A DNA stretch of 64,000 nucleotides from JARYLZ01 sp964388275 (lineage in GTDB: Bacteria > Bacteroidota > Ignavibacteria > SZUA-365), in NCBI GenBank assembly GCA_964388275.1, contig CAYLZD010000001.1, forward strand, positions 124,001-188,000, given 5' to 3'. Below, one piece after another: positions 27,701 through 35,861 of the stretch (position 1 is its first letter; the number at the start of each line of letters is the position of its first letter). Position numbers and translations under genes: made by a program. The notes below the pieces were generated by a model that ran no database searches, was not told where the DNA came from, and worked only from the letters and a program-made list of their open reading frames with translations.

Positions 27701-30700
27701 GTCTCGAAAACAAGATCCAACGATGCCGAGTGCGCGGAGCAACCTGCCGTATCAATGGCGACACAGGAATATCTCCCGGAAGATCTAACGACAAGAGTGT
27801 CGGATTTTTCCCCGTCAAGAAGCGCGCCGTTTCTCAGCCAGGCAACGGCATTGCTTGTATCAGTCGACGCGTACAACACAATGCTGTCGCCTTCACAAGC
27901 AGCGGATGACTGCGCCGAAATTCGAACGATCGGAGAAGGTCGCAACCGGACCTCCAACGGCAAGGACGTCGATGCGCAGCCCGAGCTGGTTTTATACTCG
28001 ACGGTATACAGGCCTTCATCTCGAATATTGAGGGACTGCGTTTCCGCTCCGGACATGAGCATGCCGTTTCTGAACCAGCGGATCTTCCAGCCCCCGGACG
28101 GTCCCGCCGTCAGTTCCACGCTGTCGCCTTGACAAAGCGCAAGCGGACCTGACGGCGTGATTACAGGCACAGGCACGGAATCCAATAGGACCGCTACCGG
28201 CGGCGATAAGGTTTCGCAGTTGAATTCGTTGGTTACGACCACCCTGTATTCGCCCGCCTGGCGTGCGACGCACTCGGGCCCGACGGCCCCGGGAATATCG
28301 ACGCCGTCCAGCATCCATTGATACCGGGCTTTCGGGAGCAATGTCGCCCGGAGCAGGGCCGAATCAGGCCGGCACAGCAGTAGCGGGCCGGCAGGAACAA
28401 CCGACGCCTCCGGGCGCGGAAGCAGGATAACCGTCACGTATCCGGATAACGAAGCGCAGCCGGCAGCATTGACCGCGCGTGCACGGTATCGTCCCGGCAA
28501 CACGACTGCCAGAGTCGCGCCGCTTGCGCCGGGAATTTCCACATCGTCCTTCAGCCAAGCCAATTGCGCTCCCGGGGATGCGGCGGCAGTAAGGAATGCG
28601 ACCTTGCCCTCGCAAAGGCGCAAAGTGTCGGCCGGCGTCACCGTGACAGCAGGAGAAGGCAGCAGGTTGATCTGAACGGGAGTTGTTTCGACCGGACAGC
28701 GTCCCGAGTTGGTGATCCGCACTGAATAGCCGCCATCCTCCTTCACCGCGAAGCAGGACGCTTGAGCGCCGGGGATGTCTATTCCGTTTCTCTTCCATTG
28801 GTACATGTATGAGGGTCTGAAAACAGCGCAGAGTCCCACACTGTCGCCGTCGCAGAAAGGCGCCTTCCCGGTTATTGAAACCGAGGTATCCGGAAGAGAC
28901 ATTACTATGATGTCCTTTCCGTTGTCCCTTCCTGTCACAGGCGGACTGGAAGAAATGACACGCACACGGTACTTGTCGCCGTCGACTGCTCCCGGCGGGA
29001 TCACCGCATTTATCACTCCCGAGCTCGCCGCTGCGGTCTGCCCGATGCCGGCCGGAGGAGTGAAGTAACCCAGGGGCGTGGAAAGCTGTGCCGTGAAGAT
29101 GTTGCCCGGTCCGTAGGCGCCGGAGGCCGCGTAGGCGATCTGAAAAGACTCGCCCGCGCAGAGAGTGTCCTTGGATACCGAGAGGATGATTATCTCGTTT
29201 GCGCCCTGAACCCCGTTGAATTTAGCGACGAATCCATCCGAAATGCCGCCGCCGTATGCCGCCTGATGAGAGCCGGCAGTGGAGATGTAACTCAAACTCG
29301 ACGACAGCCCGGCAATAATCGCATTGCCTGCTTGATCGGTCGTCACCGCGTATGCGACGTCATTGTCGGCACCCCCGTAATAACTTCCCCACAATCTTCC
29401 GCCCATCGATGAAAATTTCGCTATGAACGCGTCCTCGACGGAATTCTGCGATGTCTGGTGCGCGCCCGCCGTGGCGATTCCGCTGCCGCTTCCCGTCAAC
29501 CCGGCGACAAATATGTCGCCGCCGGCATCGACGGAAACTGCAAACGCTTCGTCTCCGTAAGCGCCGCCGAAATAGCTTCCCCATTGCCTTGTCCCGAAAG
29601 GAGAGAAGCGCGCCACGAAAGCGTCGTTGTTGAACTGATAACTCTGCTGATGAGCGCCAGGGGTCGCGATGCCCGACAGACTCGACGTTCCCCCGGCCAG
29701 GATCACGAAACCGTTGCCGTCAACCGCGGCGCTCCTGCCGGTTTCCGAGCCCGAACCGCCGTAATAGGTTGCCCACTGCCTGACTCCCGCTGCCGAGAAT
29801 CTTGCCACGAAAGCATCCAGAGCTCCGCTCAGGGAAGTGGAATGCGCGCCGATGGAGGCGATTCCGGCCGGGCTGGAGGTCGTGCCCGCAATGACGGCAT
29901 CGCCTCCAGCGTCGATCACCGCCGAAGCGGCGCCCTCTGAATCCGCGCCGCCGAAATACGTGGCCCAAATCATCGCGCCTGAGCTGTTGAACTTCGCAAG
30001 GAAAGCGTCGTCGTTGCCACCTCCGTACGCGCTCTGATGCGCTCCTACAGTGGCTATGCCGGCAACACTTTCGGTCCGCCCCGCAACCACGATATCACCG
30101 GAGGAGTTCACGGACACGCCGTAACACTGATCCGTTCCGGATCCCCCCAGATAAGTTGACCATTGTCGCACACCCGCGGCCGAAAATTTCATGACGAAGC
30201 CGTCGTAGAGCCCTCCGCCATATACCTGCTGATGGGCGCCTGCGCCTGTCAGGCCGTTTGTGCTGGCAGTGTAACCGGCAATCACCACGGTATTCATGGC
30301 TGCCGCAGACACCGTCTGCGCGAAATCGTTCGCAACACCGCCCGCGTAAGTTCCCCAAGTCCGTGTACCCGCGGGAGAAAAGCGGACCAGGAAAGCATCC
30401 GAAATGCCGATTAGCATGTTCTGATGCGAACCTGATGTTGCGATCATCAGATCGCTGTGCGTCCAGCCGCAAGCATAGACGTTGCCGTTGGCATCTGTTG
30501 CGACGCTCGTAGCGTAATCCTGCAGGCTTCCGCCGTAGAAAGTAGCCCATTGCAGCGTCGGGTCTATGACGAGAACTTCGCCTGAACGAGCGGACTCGAC
30601 AGAATACCCCAGCACATTTCCATCCAGCCGAAATGAGGCATTCAACTCCCTTGCCCCTTCGGGCACCCCGCCCTCTTCCGGAATTAATCCCGAAGCGTCT

Positions 30701-31557
30701 TCGCGGGCGTCGGATGCGCTGATCGCATAGCAATGCGAAAGAGTTTCGGTAATCAGTCCGCCGGGCATGCCGGATTCCAGGAGATCGGGCGCTCGCAGGA
30801 ATGGAACGGCCGCTCCTCCGTAACGCAGCCGCACATTCGACAGGAGGGCGCCGGGATTGACGATAAACGAGTATTTCAGAGCCGGTGGGGCGGATGCGTC
30901 GGCATCCTCTATCGCAAATACGGCGTCGACGCCGGGCCATATGCCTCGCATGATAACGCGCCTGAAGCGTCGAACACCGGTAATCCCAGCTTCCGGCATT
31001 CCGTTCAGATAGTAATTGTCGGTATCGGGAAAAGGAAAAAAGCCTATGACTTCCGCTTCAGCCGAAGCGCCGATAAAAGTCACCTCTCCGCGGGAAATCC
31101 GAATTCCTGCTTCAGGCGCGGAGGAAGCCGGCGCCACGAGCCGACTGTGCTCGCGCACCGGCGCGCCCAGGTTTTCCGGGATCTCCAGTTTGGAGTTTTC
31201 CGGAACGGCAAGTTCGAAGCTGAAGCCGTCGCGGCGCAAGTGCAGCCGGAATTCTTCTGTAGCGTAGGAGAACAGCACATCATTCCTCGGATTCCCGTGC
31301 TGATCCCGCATCTGTCCGGCATTTTCATGAAAACCCGGACCGCCTCGCAAGCACAACCGCGCGGCGGACGGAGTGATCACTTCAGACTGCTCAGACGCGT
31401 GCGAGCAGGACAAGAGCGCCGCGCAGGCCACCGCCGCTGCAATCGATCCTTTCAACACGCAATTTCCGACTCTCGAGAGAATCCATGCTCGGCTCGCTGT
31501 GGATGCACCGGAACTGATATGGCGGAACGCGGGTGATGTGAAGTGGAATTTGGGCAT
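24775..31557 (-). CDS. Giant secreted SBBP beta-propeller/Ig-like protein with T9SS sorting domain
   Basis: A 2260-residue exported protein. The signal peptide lies at about residues 34-55 (VLKGSIAAAVACAALLSCSHAS), so a GTG start a little downstream of ATG 31557 is possible. Residues about 60-330 form the N-terminal domain that normally precedes SBBP repeats (ENAGQM, VLFSYATEEFRLHL). Residues about 334-785 hold seven SBBP repeats of about 64 residues, each starting W-(A/G/S)-(T/S)-(F/Y)-x-G-G, which suits a closed seven-bladed propeller. Residues about 790-2000 contain some 15 Ig/PKD-like modules with the pattern LCxGDSxxL...GxYxVxVxDxxGC. A beta-rich cohesin-like region (about 2010-2140) precedes a C-terminal T9SS type A sorting domain (NRPNPFNAATTVEFRL ... 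GVYVLLL). Likely a cell-surface or released adhesin-like protein. Confidence 0.88.
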   Translation of the reverse strand: MPKFHFTSPAFRHISSGASTASRAWILSRVGNCVLKGSIAAAVACAALLSCSHASEQSEVITPSAARLCLRGGPGFHENAGQMRDQHGNPRNDVLFSYATEEFRLHLRRDGFSFELAVPENSKLEIPENLGAPVREHSRLVAPASSAPEAGIRISRGEVTFIGASAEAEVIGFFPFPDTDNYYLNGMPEAGITGVRRFRRVIMRGIWPGVDAVFAIEDADASAPPALKYSFIVNPGALLSNVRLRYGGAAVPFLRAPDLLESGMPGGLITETLSHCYAISASDAREDASGLIPEEGGVPEGARELNASFRLDGNVLGYSVESARSGEVLVIDPTLQWATFYGGSLQDYATSVATDANGNVYACGWTHSDLMIATSGSHQNMLIGISDAFLVRFSPAGTRTWGTYAGGVANDFAQTVSAAAMNTVVIAGYTASTNGLTGAGAHQQVYGGGLYDGFVMKFSAAGVRQWSTYLGGSGTDQCYGVSVNSSGDIVVAGRTESVAGIATVGAHQSAYGGGNDDAFLAKFNSSGAMIWATYFGGADSEGAASAVIDAGGDAVIAGTTSSPAGIASIGAHSTSLSGALDAFVARFSAAGVRQWATYYGGSGSETGRSAAVDGNGFVILAGGTSSLSGIATPGAHQQSYQFNNDAFVARFSPFGTRQWGSYFGGAYGDEAFAVSVDAGGDIFVAGLTGSGSGIATAGAHQTSQNSVEDAFIAKFSSMGGRLWGSYYGGADNDVAYAVTTDQAGNAIIAGLSSSLSYISTAGSHQAAYGGGISDGFVAKFNGVQGANEIIILSVSKDTLCAGESFQIAYAASGAYGPGNIFTAQLSTPLGYFTPPAGIGQTAAASSGVINAVIPPGAVDGDKYRVRVISSSPPVTGRDNGKDIIVMSLPDTSVSITGKAPFCDGDSVGLCAVFRPSYMYQWKRNGIDIPGAQASCFAVKEDGGYSVRITNSGRCPVETTPVQINLLPSPAVTVTPADTLRLCEGKVAFLTAAASPGAQLAWLKDDVEIPGASGATLAVVLPGRYRARAVNAAGCASLSGYVTVILLPRPEASVVPAGPLLLCRPDSALLRATLLPKARYQWMLDGVDIPGAVGPECVARQAGEYRVVVTNEFNCETLSPPVAVLLDSVPVPVITPSGPLALCQGDSVELTAGPSGGWKIRWFRNGMLMSGAETQSLNIRDEGLYTVEYKTSSGCASTSLPLEVRLRPSPIVRISAQSSAACEGDSIVLYASTDTSNAVAWLRNGALLDGEKSDTLVVRSSGRYSCVAIDTAGCSAHSASLDLVFETTPSAELRLAGPQPACEGDTLLLSAAFDASFRYRWFRNYELLKADTASDLLVVKSGTYRVFVSSSGGCSDSSIHMPVRFIPKPLLRVSGPGSACVQSVRTYAAISSPGAEVTWSVMGGDLVSPPVGETVRVKWSQPGVGILHAKAADSSGACGVDTSIRVAVASRLNPRIRPAGGLTLCDGDSAVLEADPGYASYRWNTGAGGSSLIVRTAGIYFVEVTDGDGCDGVSDTIAVRVSASPFPVIVPSGPLQLCGNDSIVLNAGVFKKYLWSTGDTGASTVLKSGYGELSITVEVENSDGCKGISAPVLVRRSPRPSPRITLSGRTEFCRGDSLLLHAPDGFTAYLWSNGETGRRLVVRDAGSYFLAVADSAGCAGNSDTIAVRVYSVPDAGISGPLSVCMGSEAVFAVPEFDGALFEWISRKGTIVSGAGTNIIRIIWSEILRDTVSVRVVGPGGCSADGILAVDVSDVLRVALSPSGSVTLCEGDTLRLSAPEGLASYGWSTGDSSEGIHVTQAGLYWAHVRDSAGCEGISDTVAVMLAPVPRPLVTLQTAMPACEGDTVIADAGDGFIAYEWSTGETTRRIRLLSASSVWVRVTDANGCGGISPPVSVEFLPKTKPSIYASGATEFCEGDSVTLETGPGAYLAYRWSSGDTTRSVTVKRSGIFHVETDSASACAGISDAIDVIVRERPPIPRIIRAGALLIAPPAHHWRWYRNDTLLADAVGQSVEGADGAVFEVEAFNEFGCMSRSEPFIFRSDEIAATVSLPVIEAMPGERVRIPLLLSASPAYIREGDGYEAKIRLRKDLFHPLLEHFEDAGGLRTITLRGTDNRASDTLAWFEGTATLGAAGESPLEFVSFAWSDTIVTVSLIHGIFRVRVCEEGGRRLFDAGTGGLLLQNRPNPFNAATTVEFRLIESGFTDLSVIDLLGRRVASLACGEMRAGNYSLVFDAGGLSSGVYVLLLTTPSVRLHRRMDLLK

Positions 31558-31658
31558 ACTACGATAAACGCTCTGAAGCGCATACTAGCTCAATTTCGGT
31601 TCACTTTCAACCCGTCCAACACTCGGTACCTGCCACACTTGAGCGGAGACCGGAAGAA

Positions 31659-31686
31659 CGGCGGCGCCTTTCGAGGGGCGCCGCCG
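31659..31686 (-). terminator. Intrinsic-type terminator after citrate synthase
   Basis: A perfect 10-base-pair GC stem (CGGCGGCGCC / GGCGCCGCCG) with an 8-base loop lies 20 bases beyond the citrate synthase stop. Read on the minus strand, the stem is followed by TTCTTCC, a short pyrimidine tract, so it fits a terminator for that gene. Confidence 0.7.
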
Positions 31687-31706
31687 GTACACAAGCTCAA
31701 GAGATG

Positions 31707-32984
31707 TCAGCCCTGCGCGATCTTCCTGAAAGCGGGGGTCGGCAGGGACTTCGGACGGGTAATGGGATAACCCATGGCGCGGCTGACAACCGCCTGCGAC
31801 GTGATGCCGAGGGCCCTGGACACGCTGAACAGCACCGTGTAGTAATCGAATTCCGTGAGTCCGTAGTGGTAGAGCAGAGCGCCGCTGCCGGCATCCACGT
31901 TCGGCCACGGATCCTTGATCTTCTGCACCTGTCGCAGCACTCCCGGTACGACGTCGAAGACGTTGGATACGATTTGGAACACGGGGTCGGACGAGCAGTA
32001 CTTCTTTCCGAAGGCGAGGAAGGCATCGAAGCGCGGATCCGTGATACGAAGAACCGCGTGCCCGTAACCCGGCACCACTTTTCCGGATTCCAGGGTTTCC
32101 CAAGCGAATTTCTCGAGCTGCTCGTTAGTCGGCACTCCGCCGAAACGTTCGAGGGTTTCCAGCACCCATTTGAGACACTCCTGATTCGCGAGTCCGTGCA
32201 ATGGACCCGCGAGCCCGTTGAGACCGGCCGATAGGGCGTAATAAAGATCCGAGAGAGCCGAATTCACGGTGGCTGCGGAAAACGCGCTGACGTTGCCGCC
32301 TTCATGATCGCTGTGAAGCACGAGGTAAAGCTGCATGAGTTTGGTGAATTCGCCGTTCGGGTCTCCGAGCCCGAGCATGTTCACGTAATCGGCGCCCCAG
32401 TCGAGCGAACCGTCAGACGGGATGCGCTCACCCTTGCCGAAACGCATACGGTAAATGCCGGCGGCAATGGCCGGGAGTTTGGCCACGATGCTCAAGGCAT
32501 CCTCCAGCGTCGCGGTCCAGTATTCATCCTTCGTCATCCCGGCATTGTACTTGCTGCAGAACACCGATTCCTTCTGCATCACCAAAATCGCGGTGTTGAA
32601 CATCGCCATCGGATGCGAACCGGCCGGCATGGCCTTGATGACGTCCCATACGTATCCCGGGACTTCGCTGCGTGCACTCAGCTCACCGCGGATCTCCGCC
32701 AGCTCGGCGGTACCGGGCAAGGAACCGGAAAGCAGCAGCCAGAAAATTTCCTCAGGCAGTTTGGCTGTGAGTTCCTTGAGTTCGATCCCTCGAATTATCA
32801 GCCCTTTATCGGGAGGGACTTCGGAAGTGTCGCAAACCAGACCTTTCACGCCGCGCATGCCGCCGTAGGCCTGGCTCAGGGTTACCTGCGACACGACCTT
32901 GTCGCCGTGTTCCTTCACAAGCGCTTTGATTTCATCCCGCGCGGCGGCGTAAACCGTTGCGAGTTTGTCCGTGAGTAATGACAT
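31707..32984 (-). CDS. gltA: Citrate synthase
   Basis: A 425-residue citrate synthase that condenses acetyl-CoA and oxaloacetate at the entry to the TCA cycle. Catalytic residues sit in LHSDHEGGNVSAF (first His), VVPGYGHAVLRITDPR (second His) and the later DVVPGVL region (Asp). The strings GLNGLAGPLHGLANQE and AGSGALLYHYGL closely resemble the mitochondrial-type enzyme rather than the common Gram-negative hexameric type. An AGGG ribosome site lies upstream of ATG 32984. It is divergent from malate dehydrogenase, the preceding cycle enzyme, across a 229-base AT-rich spacer. Confidence 0.95.
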   Translation of the reverse strand: MSLLTDKLATVYAAARDEIKALVKEHGDKVVSQVTLSQAYGGMRGVKGLVCDTSEVPPDKGLIIRGIELKELTAKLPEEIFWLLLSGSLPGTAELAEIRGELSARSEVPGYVWDVIKAMPAGSHPMAMFNTAILVMQKESVFCSKYNAGMTKDEYWTATLEDALSIVAKLPAIAAGIYRMRFGKGERIPSDGSLDWGADYVNMLGLGDPNGEFTKLMQLYLVLHSDHEGGNVSAFSAATVNSALSDLYYALSAGLNGLAGPLHGLANQECLKWVLETLERFGGVPTNEQLEKFAWETLESGKVVPGYGHAVLRITDPRFDAFLAFGKKYCSSDPVFQIVSNVFDVVPGVLRQVQKIKDPWPNVDAGSGALLYHYGLTEFDYYTVLFSVSRALGITSQAVVSRAMGYPITRPKSLPTPAFRKIAQG

Positions 32985-33213
32985 AGTTCAGCCCTCAGGA
33001 GTTTGATGGTTAAGAAGAGAAGATAAATACGTACATTAAAAAGTAACGAACCGCGCATTGAAAATCAATTAATTCCATCGGTAATTGGGATATTTTTAAT
33101 CCATTTAAATTTTCCGGACAGGAAAACTTTTCATACATTCACTCCGCACAGGCAATACTCGGGCACGCGAGATATTCTTCTCTTCCAATCTTCCACCCAG
33201 CAGGAGCAGCATG
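32985..33213. other. Divergent gltA-mdh intergenic region
   Basis: This 229-base spacer is markedly AT-rich between about 33015 and 33135 (for example GATATTTTTAATCC near 33088) and must hold the two outward promoters. I could not pick -35/-10 pairs with confidence. The AGGAG at 33202-33206 serves mdh. Confidence 0.5.
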
Positions 33214-34200
33214 ATGGCAAACAAAGTCAAAGTGGCAGTCACCGGCGCCGCAGGAGCAATCGGCTACTCGATACTTCCGCGCATAGCATCGGGCCAGATG
33301 TTCGGCCCCGACACCAATGTGGAATTGCGTCTTCTCGAACTTCCGCCGGCCATGGGCGCCTTGCAAGCCGTCGCCATGGAGATGGAGGACTGCGCCTTTC
33401 CCCTACTAGACAATGTAGTGGTTACCGACGACACGGAAACCGTGTTCGACGGCGTCAACTGGGCGCTGTTGATCGGAGCCAAACCGCGGACGAAAGGCAT
33501 GGAACGCAGCGACCTGATAAAGGATAACGGCCCCATATTCGTCGGACAGGGAAAGGCGATCGAGGCGAAGGCGGCCGGCGATGTGCGCGTTGTTGTCGTG
33601 GGAAATCCGTGCAATACGAATGCTCTGATAGCAATGCAGAACGCGAAGAGCCTGCCGCGCGAACGTTTCACCGCGCTGACCTTCCTCGATCAGAACCGCT
33701 CGGTCGCCCAGCTGGCGATCAAGGCCGGAGTCCGCACAAACTCGATATCCCATATCGCCATCTGGGGGAATCATTCTACGACGATGTACCCCGACCTCGA
33801 CAACGCCAGAATCGAAGGCAAACCGCTGCGCGAGGTCATAACTGACGCTGATTGGCTGCAGGGCGATTTCATTAAGATCATTCAACAGCGCGGTGCGGCT
33901 ATCATCAACGCGCGCGGCGCTTCGTCCGCCGCATCGGCCGCGAATGCCACGATAGATCACGTTTCCAGCTTCCTCAGGAGGACCGAGGGCGACAACTGGT
34001 TCTCTGCCGGCGTGCCTTCCGACGGCAGCTACGGGATCGACGAGGGCTTGATTTTCTCGTTCCCGGTGCGCAGCGACGGCAACGGCGGTTACTCGATCGT
34101 CCAGGGCCTTACGCTCAGCGATTACGCAAGAGAAAAACTGGGCAAGACCCTTCAGGAACTCCGCGATGAGAAAGCGGTTGTCGCCGATCTGCTCGGTTGA
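33214..34200 (+). CDS. mdh: Malate dehydrogenase
   Basis: A 328-residue malate dehydrogenase (oxaloacetate/malate interconversion). The NAD-binding motif is VTGAAGAIGYSILPRIASGQMFG. Active-site strings are VVVGNPCNTNALIA, LDQNRSVAQLA (substrate Arg) and IWGNHSTTMYPDLDNA (catalytic His). These features are those of the cytosolic/Thermus-like MDH group rather than the LDH-like type found in many Bacteroidota. Two ATGs stand in tandem at 33211 and 33214; the second lies seven bases after AGGAG and gives MANKVKVAVTGAAG, so it is chosen. It is paired divergently with citrate synthase. Confidence 0.95.
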   Translation: MANKVKVAVTGAAGAIGYSILPRIASGQMFGPDTNVELRLLELPPAMGALQAVAMEMEDCAFPLLDNVVVTDDTETVFDGVNWALLIGAKPRTKGMERSDLIKDNGPIFVGQGKAIEAKAAGDVRVVVVGNPCNTNALIAMQNAKSLPRERFTALTFLDQNRSVAQLAIKAGVRTNSISHIAIWGNHSTTMYPDLDNARIEGKPLREVITDADWLQGDFIKIIQQRGAAIINARGASSAASAANATIDHVSSFLRRTEGDNWFSAGVPSDGSYGIDEGLIFSFPVRSDGNGGYSIVQGLTLSDYAREKLGKTLQELRDEKAVVADLLG

Positions 34201-34217
34201 ACAATCTTCGCCGGCTT

Positions 34218-34259
34218 AAAATTGAGCGGTTGCATCCTTATTGCAGCCGCTTTCAATTT
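34218..34259 (+). terminator. Terminator after mdh, possibly bidirectional
   Basis: An inverted repeat AAATTGA-GCGGTTGCA ... TGCAGCCGC-TT-TCAATTT begins 18 bases after the mdh stop. It has a GC core flanked by A-rich and T-rich arms, the shape expected of a bidirectional intrinsic terminator. The minus-strand gene at 34323 converges on it from the other side. Confidence 0.65.
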
Positions 34260-34322
34260 GTACCGGCGGCTCGGAGACTCAGGACACATGGGATGATCCG
34301 AGCAAGCAGTCGGAGGGCGGTT

Positions 34323-35039
34323 TCACCGCAGCAGAGCGATACGGCCGGTTTTGACTCCTTGAACGTCGCGCAGGACGGGATAATAGATCCCAGAAGGAAA
34401 TCCCGACAGATCTGCTGTCATGTTGTACTTTCCAACTGCGAGTTCTCCATCATGGATACGCACTACCATTCGTCCCGCTGCATCGTACAACAGGAGTTCC
34501 GCCTTGCCTGCTTTCCCGATTTCAAAACCGATGCGCGCCGTGCCGGATTTGCCATCCAGGACTATGGTCAATTCCTTGCGATCCGGAACCGGTATTGACG
34601 CGACATCCTGGATGTGATAACAGGCGCCCGCCTTGCCTGAAGCTGCCATCGGACCCTCGGGCGCGCTGACGGTGAAGGTCACGCTGCCGATACGCATGAG
34701 CGTATCGAACGGATACATGAACTTCTTCCAGTACTGTCTGTAGACTTCCGCGGTATAACTGCCGGGGGCTAGCCCGGCTACTTTGGCCTCGAAATCGAAA
34801 TTGCACATGCAGAGCGCCTTGTCACGATTAGTATCGCACTCCACAACCGTTATGGTAGACGGAGAAACCTGCACGTCGACCTTGAATTCGCAGCCGCAAT
34901 TCTCGTAGGCGCCGATATTCAGAATTCTGACGGTATCGGCATCGAAACTTACGGATACGGTTTCAGGCCCCTGTGCCGCGGCAAAGGAAGCGCAGCAGAG
35001 AAATATCACAAGAGTCCTGCACATGGCGGCGCTCATCAT
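34323..35039 (-). CDS. Exported Cys-containing protein with T9SS-like tail (paralogue 2)
   Basis: A 238-residue protein with a Sec signal (CRTLVIFLCCASFAAAQ), an N-terminal beta-rich domain of about 120 residues, and a C-terminal T9SS type A-like sorting domain (AELLLYDAAGRMVVRIHDGEL ... GIYYPVLRDVQG). The first domain shows ENCGCEFKVDVQV, a C-x-C pair in CMCNFDFEAKVAGL, and GSYTAEVYRQYWKKFMYPFDTLMRIGSVTFTV. This is the same plan as the upstream gene, so the two are tandem paralogues. Its ATG overlaps the previous stop (ATGA at 35036-35039). Function unknown; surface display or release through T9SS is inferred. Confidence 0.75.
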   Translation of the reverse strand: MMSAAMCRTLVIFLCCASFAAAQGPETVSVSFDADTVRILNIGAYENCGCEFKVDVQVSPSTITVVECDTNRDKALCMCNFDFEAKVAGLAPGSYTAEVYRQYWKKFMYPFDTLMRIGSVTFTVSAPEGPMAASGKAGACYHIQDVASIPVPDRKELTIVLDGKSGTARIGFEIGKAGKAELLLYDAAGRMVVRIHDGELAVGKYNMTADLSGFPSGIYYPVLRDVQGVKTGRIALLR

Positions 35040-35746
35040 CTGATAATGGCAAACATCGCGGCGGAGATGTGATCGGGCGCCTTTAGAACAATGTGATAAG
35101 TCCCGGCAGAAGGCAGAATTCCTGTGTCGAAAGTGAATTTGCTCCCGCCCTGAGCGATGATCCCAGAATAGACAAGCGCCACCCTCCTACCGACCGCGTC
35201 GAACACGGCCAGTTCGCAGTTCGCCGTTGCGTCCGCGTCGACCGCTATCAACGCAGATGCGCTCCGCAGAGGATTCGGTGAAACCGAAACGGTGTGACGG
35301 CGCGCGAAGGGCGGGCTGTCCAGACCTGTTATGCCGTGACAGTCGCCTTGTCTGGCAAGGAACGAAACGCCCGCGCCCGCGCCGGCTACGTTGAATGTCA
35401 GATAGCCGATCTCACGCATCGAATCGGCGGGATAATTGTACTTCGCGAGGTACTCCCTCCGGACAAAGGCGGTGTACACTCCCGGCGGCAGCGCCGCCAG
35501 GGAAATTTCCAGGTCGAAATCGCAGATGCAGCGCATCTTCTCACGCACGGTATCTCTTTCGGTCAAGACGATTGAAAAACCGTCGACATCGACCGTGAAG
35601 TCAAAGCGGGCGGCGCAGTTCTCGGCCATGGCCGTGTTGCGTATCAACACCGTATCGCCTCGAATTTCCCATGACAGAGGTTCGGGGTCCTGGGCTGAAG
35701 CGGACGCCGCGATGAGGAACAAAGCCAAACAGACAGTGAATTTCAT
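35036..35746 (-). CDS. Exported Cys-containing protein with T9SS-like tail (paralogue 1)
   Basis: A 236-residue protein starting at ATG 35746, chosen because AGGAGGAG stands just upstream and the N-terminus becomes a clean signal peptide (MKFTVCLALFLIAASASAQ). The mature domain has ENCAARFDFTVDV, C-x-C in MRCICDFDLEISLAAL, GVYTAFVRREYLAKYNYPADSMREIGYLTFNV and a later QGDCHG, matching its downstream paralogue element by element. The C-terminus (VSVSPNPLRSAS ... AGTYHIVLKAP) is a T9SS type A sorting domain. No known family recognised. First gene of a two-gene unit. Confidence 0.75.
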   Translation of the reverse strand: MKFTVCLALFLIAASASAQDPEPLSWEIRGDTVLIRNTAMAENCAARFDFTVDVDGFSIVLTERDTVREKMRCICDFDLEISLAALPPGVYTAFVRREYLAKYNYPADSMREIGYLTFNVAGAGAGVSFLARQGDCHGITGLDSPPFARRHTVSVSPNPLRSASALIAVDADATANCELAVFDAVGRRVALVYSGIIAQGGSKFTFDTGILPSAGTYHIVLKAPDHISAAMFAIIR

Positions 35747-35768
35747 AGACTCCTCCTGTGCTAAGCGC

Positions 35769-35797
35769 AATATATCGTATGACACGCAATATGTTCA
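35769..35797 (-). promoter_or_regulatory. Candidate promoter of the tandem T9SS-cargo pair
   Basis: Read on the minus strand, TGAACA (35797-35792) and TATATT (35774-35769) are spaced by 17 bases. The predicted start near 35762 would leave a very short leader with the strong AGGAGGAG site before ATG 35746. The matches are 4/6 and 5/6. Confidence 0.35.
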
Positions 35798-35861
35798 TTA
35801 AGTTACAAGTTTCTCTTTATTGCGCGTCAAGGCCCGCATCATCGCTGTGAACGGCCGTCTG

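Noticed and set aside
30733..31536. 267-residue plus-strand frame
   Set aside because: It lies entirely within the N-terminal part of the giant secreted protein gene on the other strand and shows no family features.
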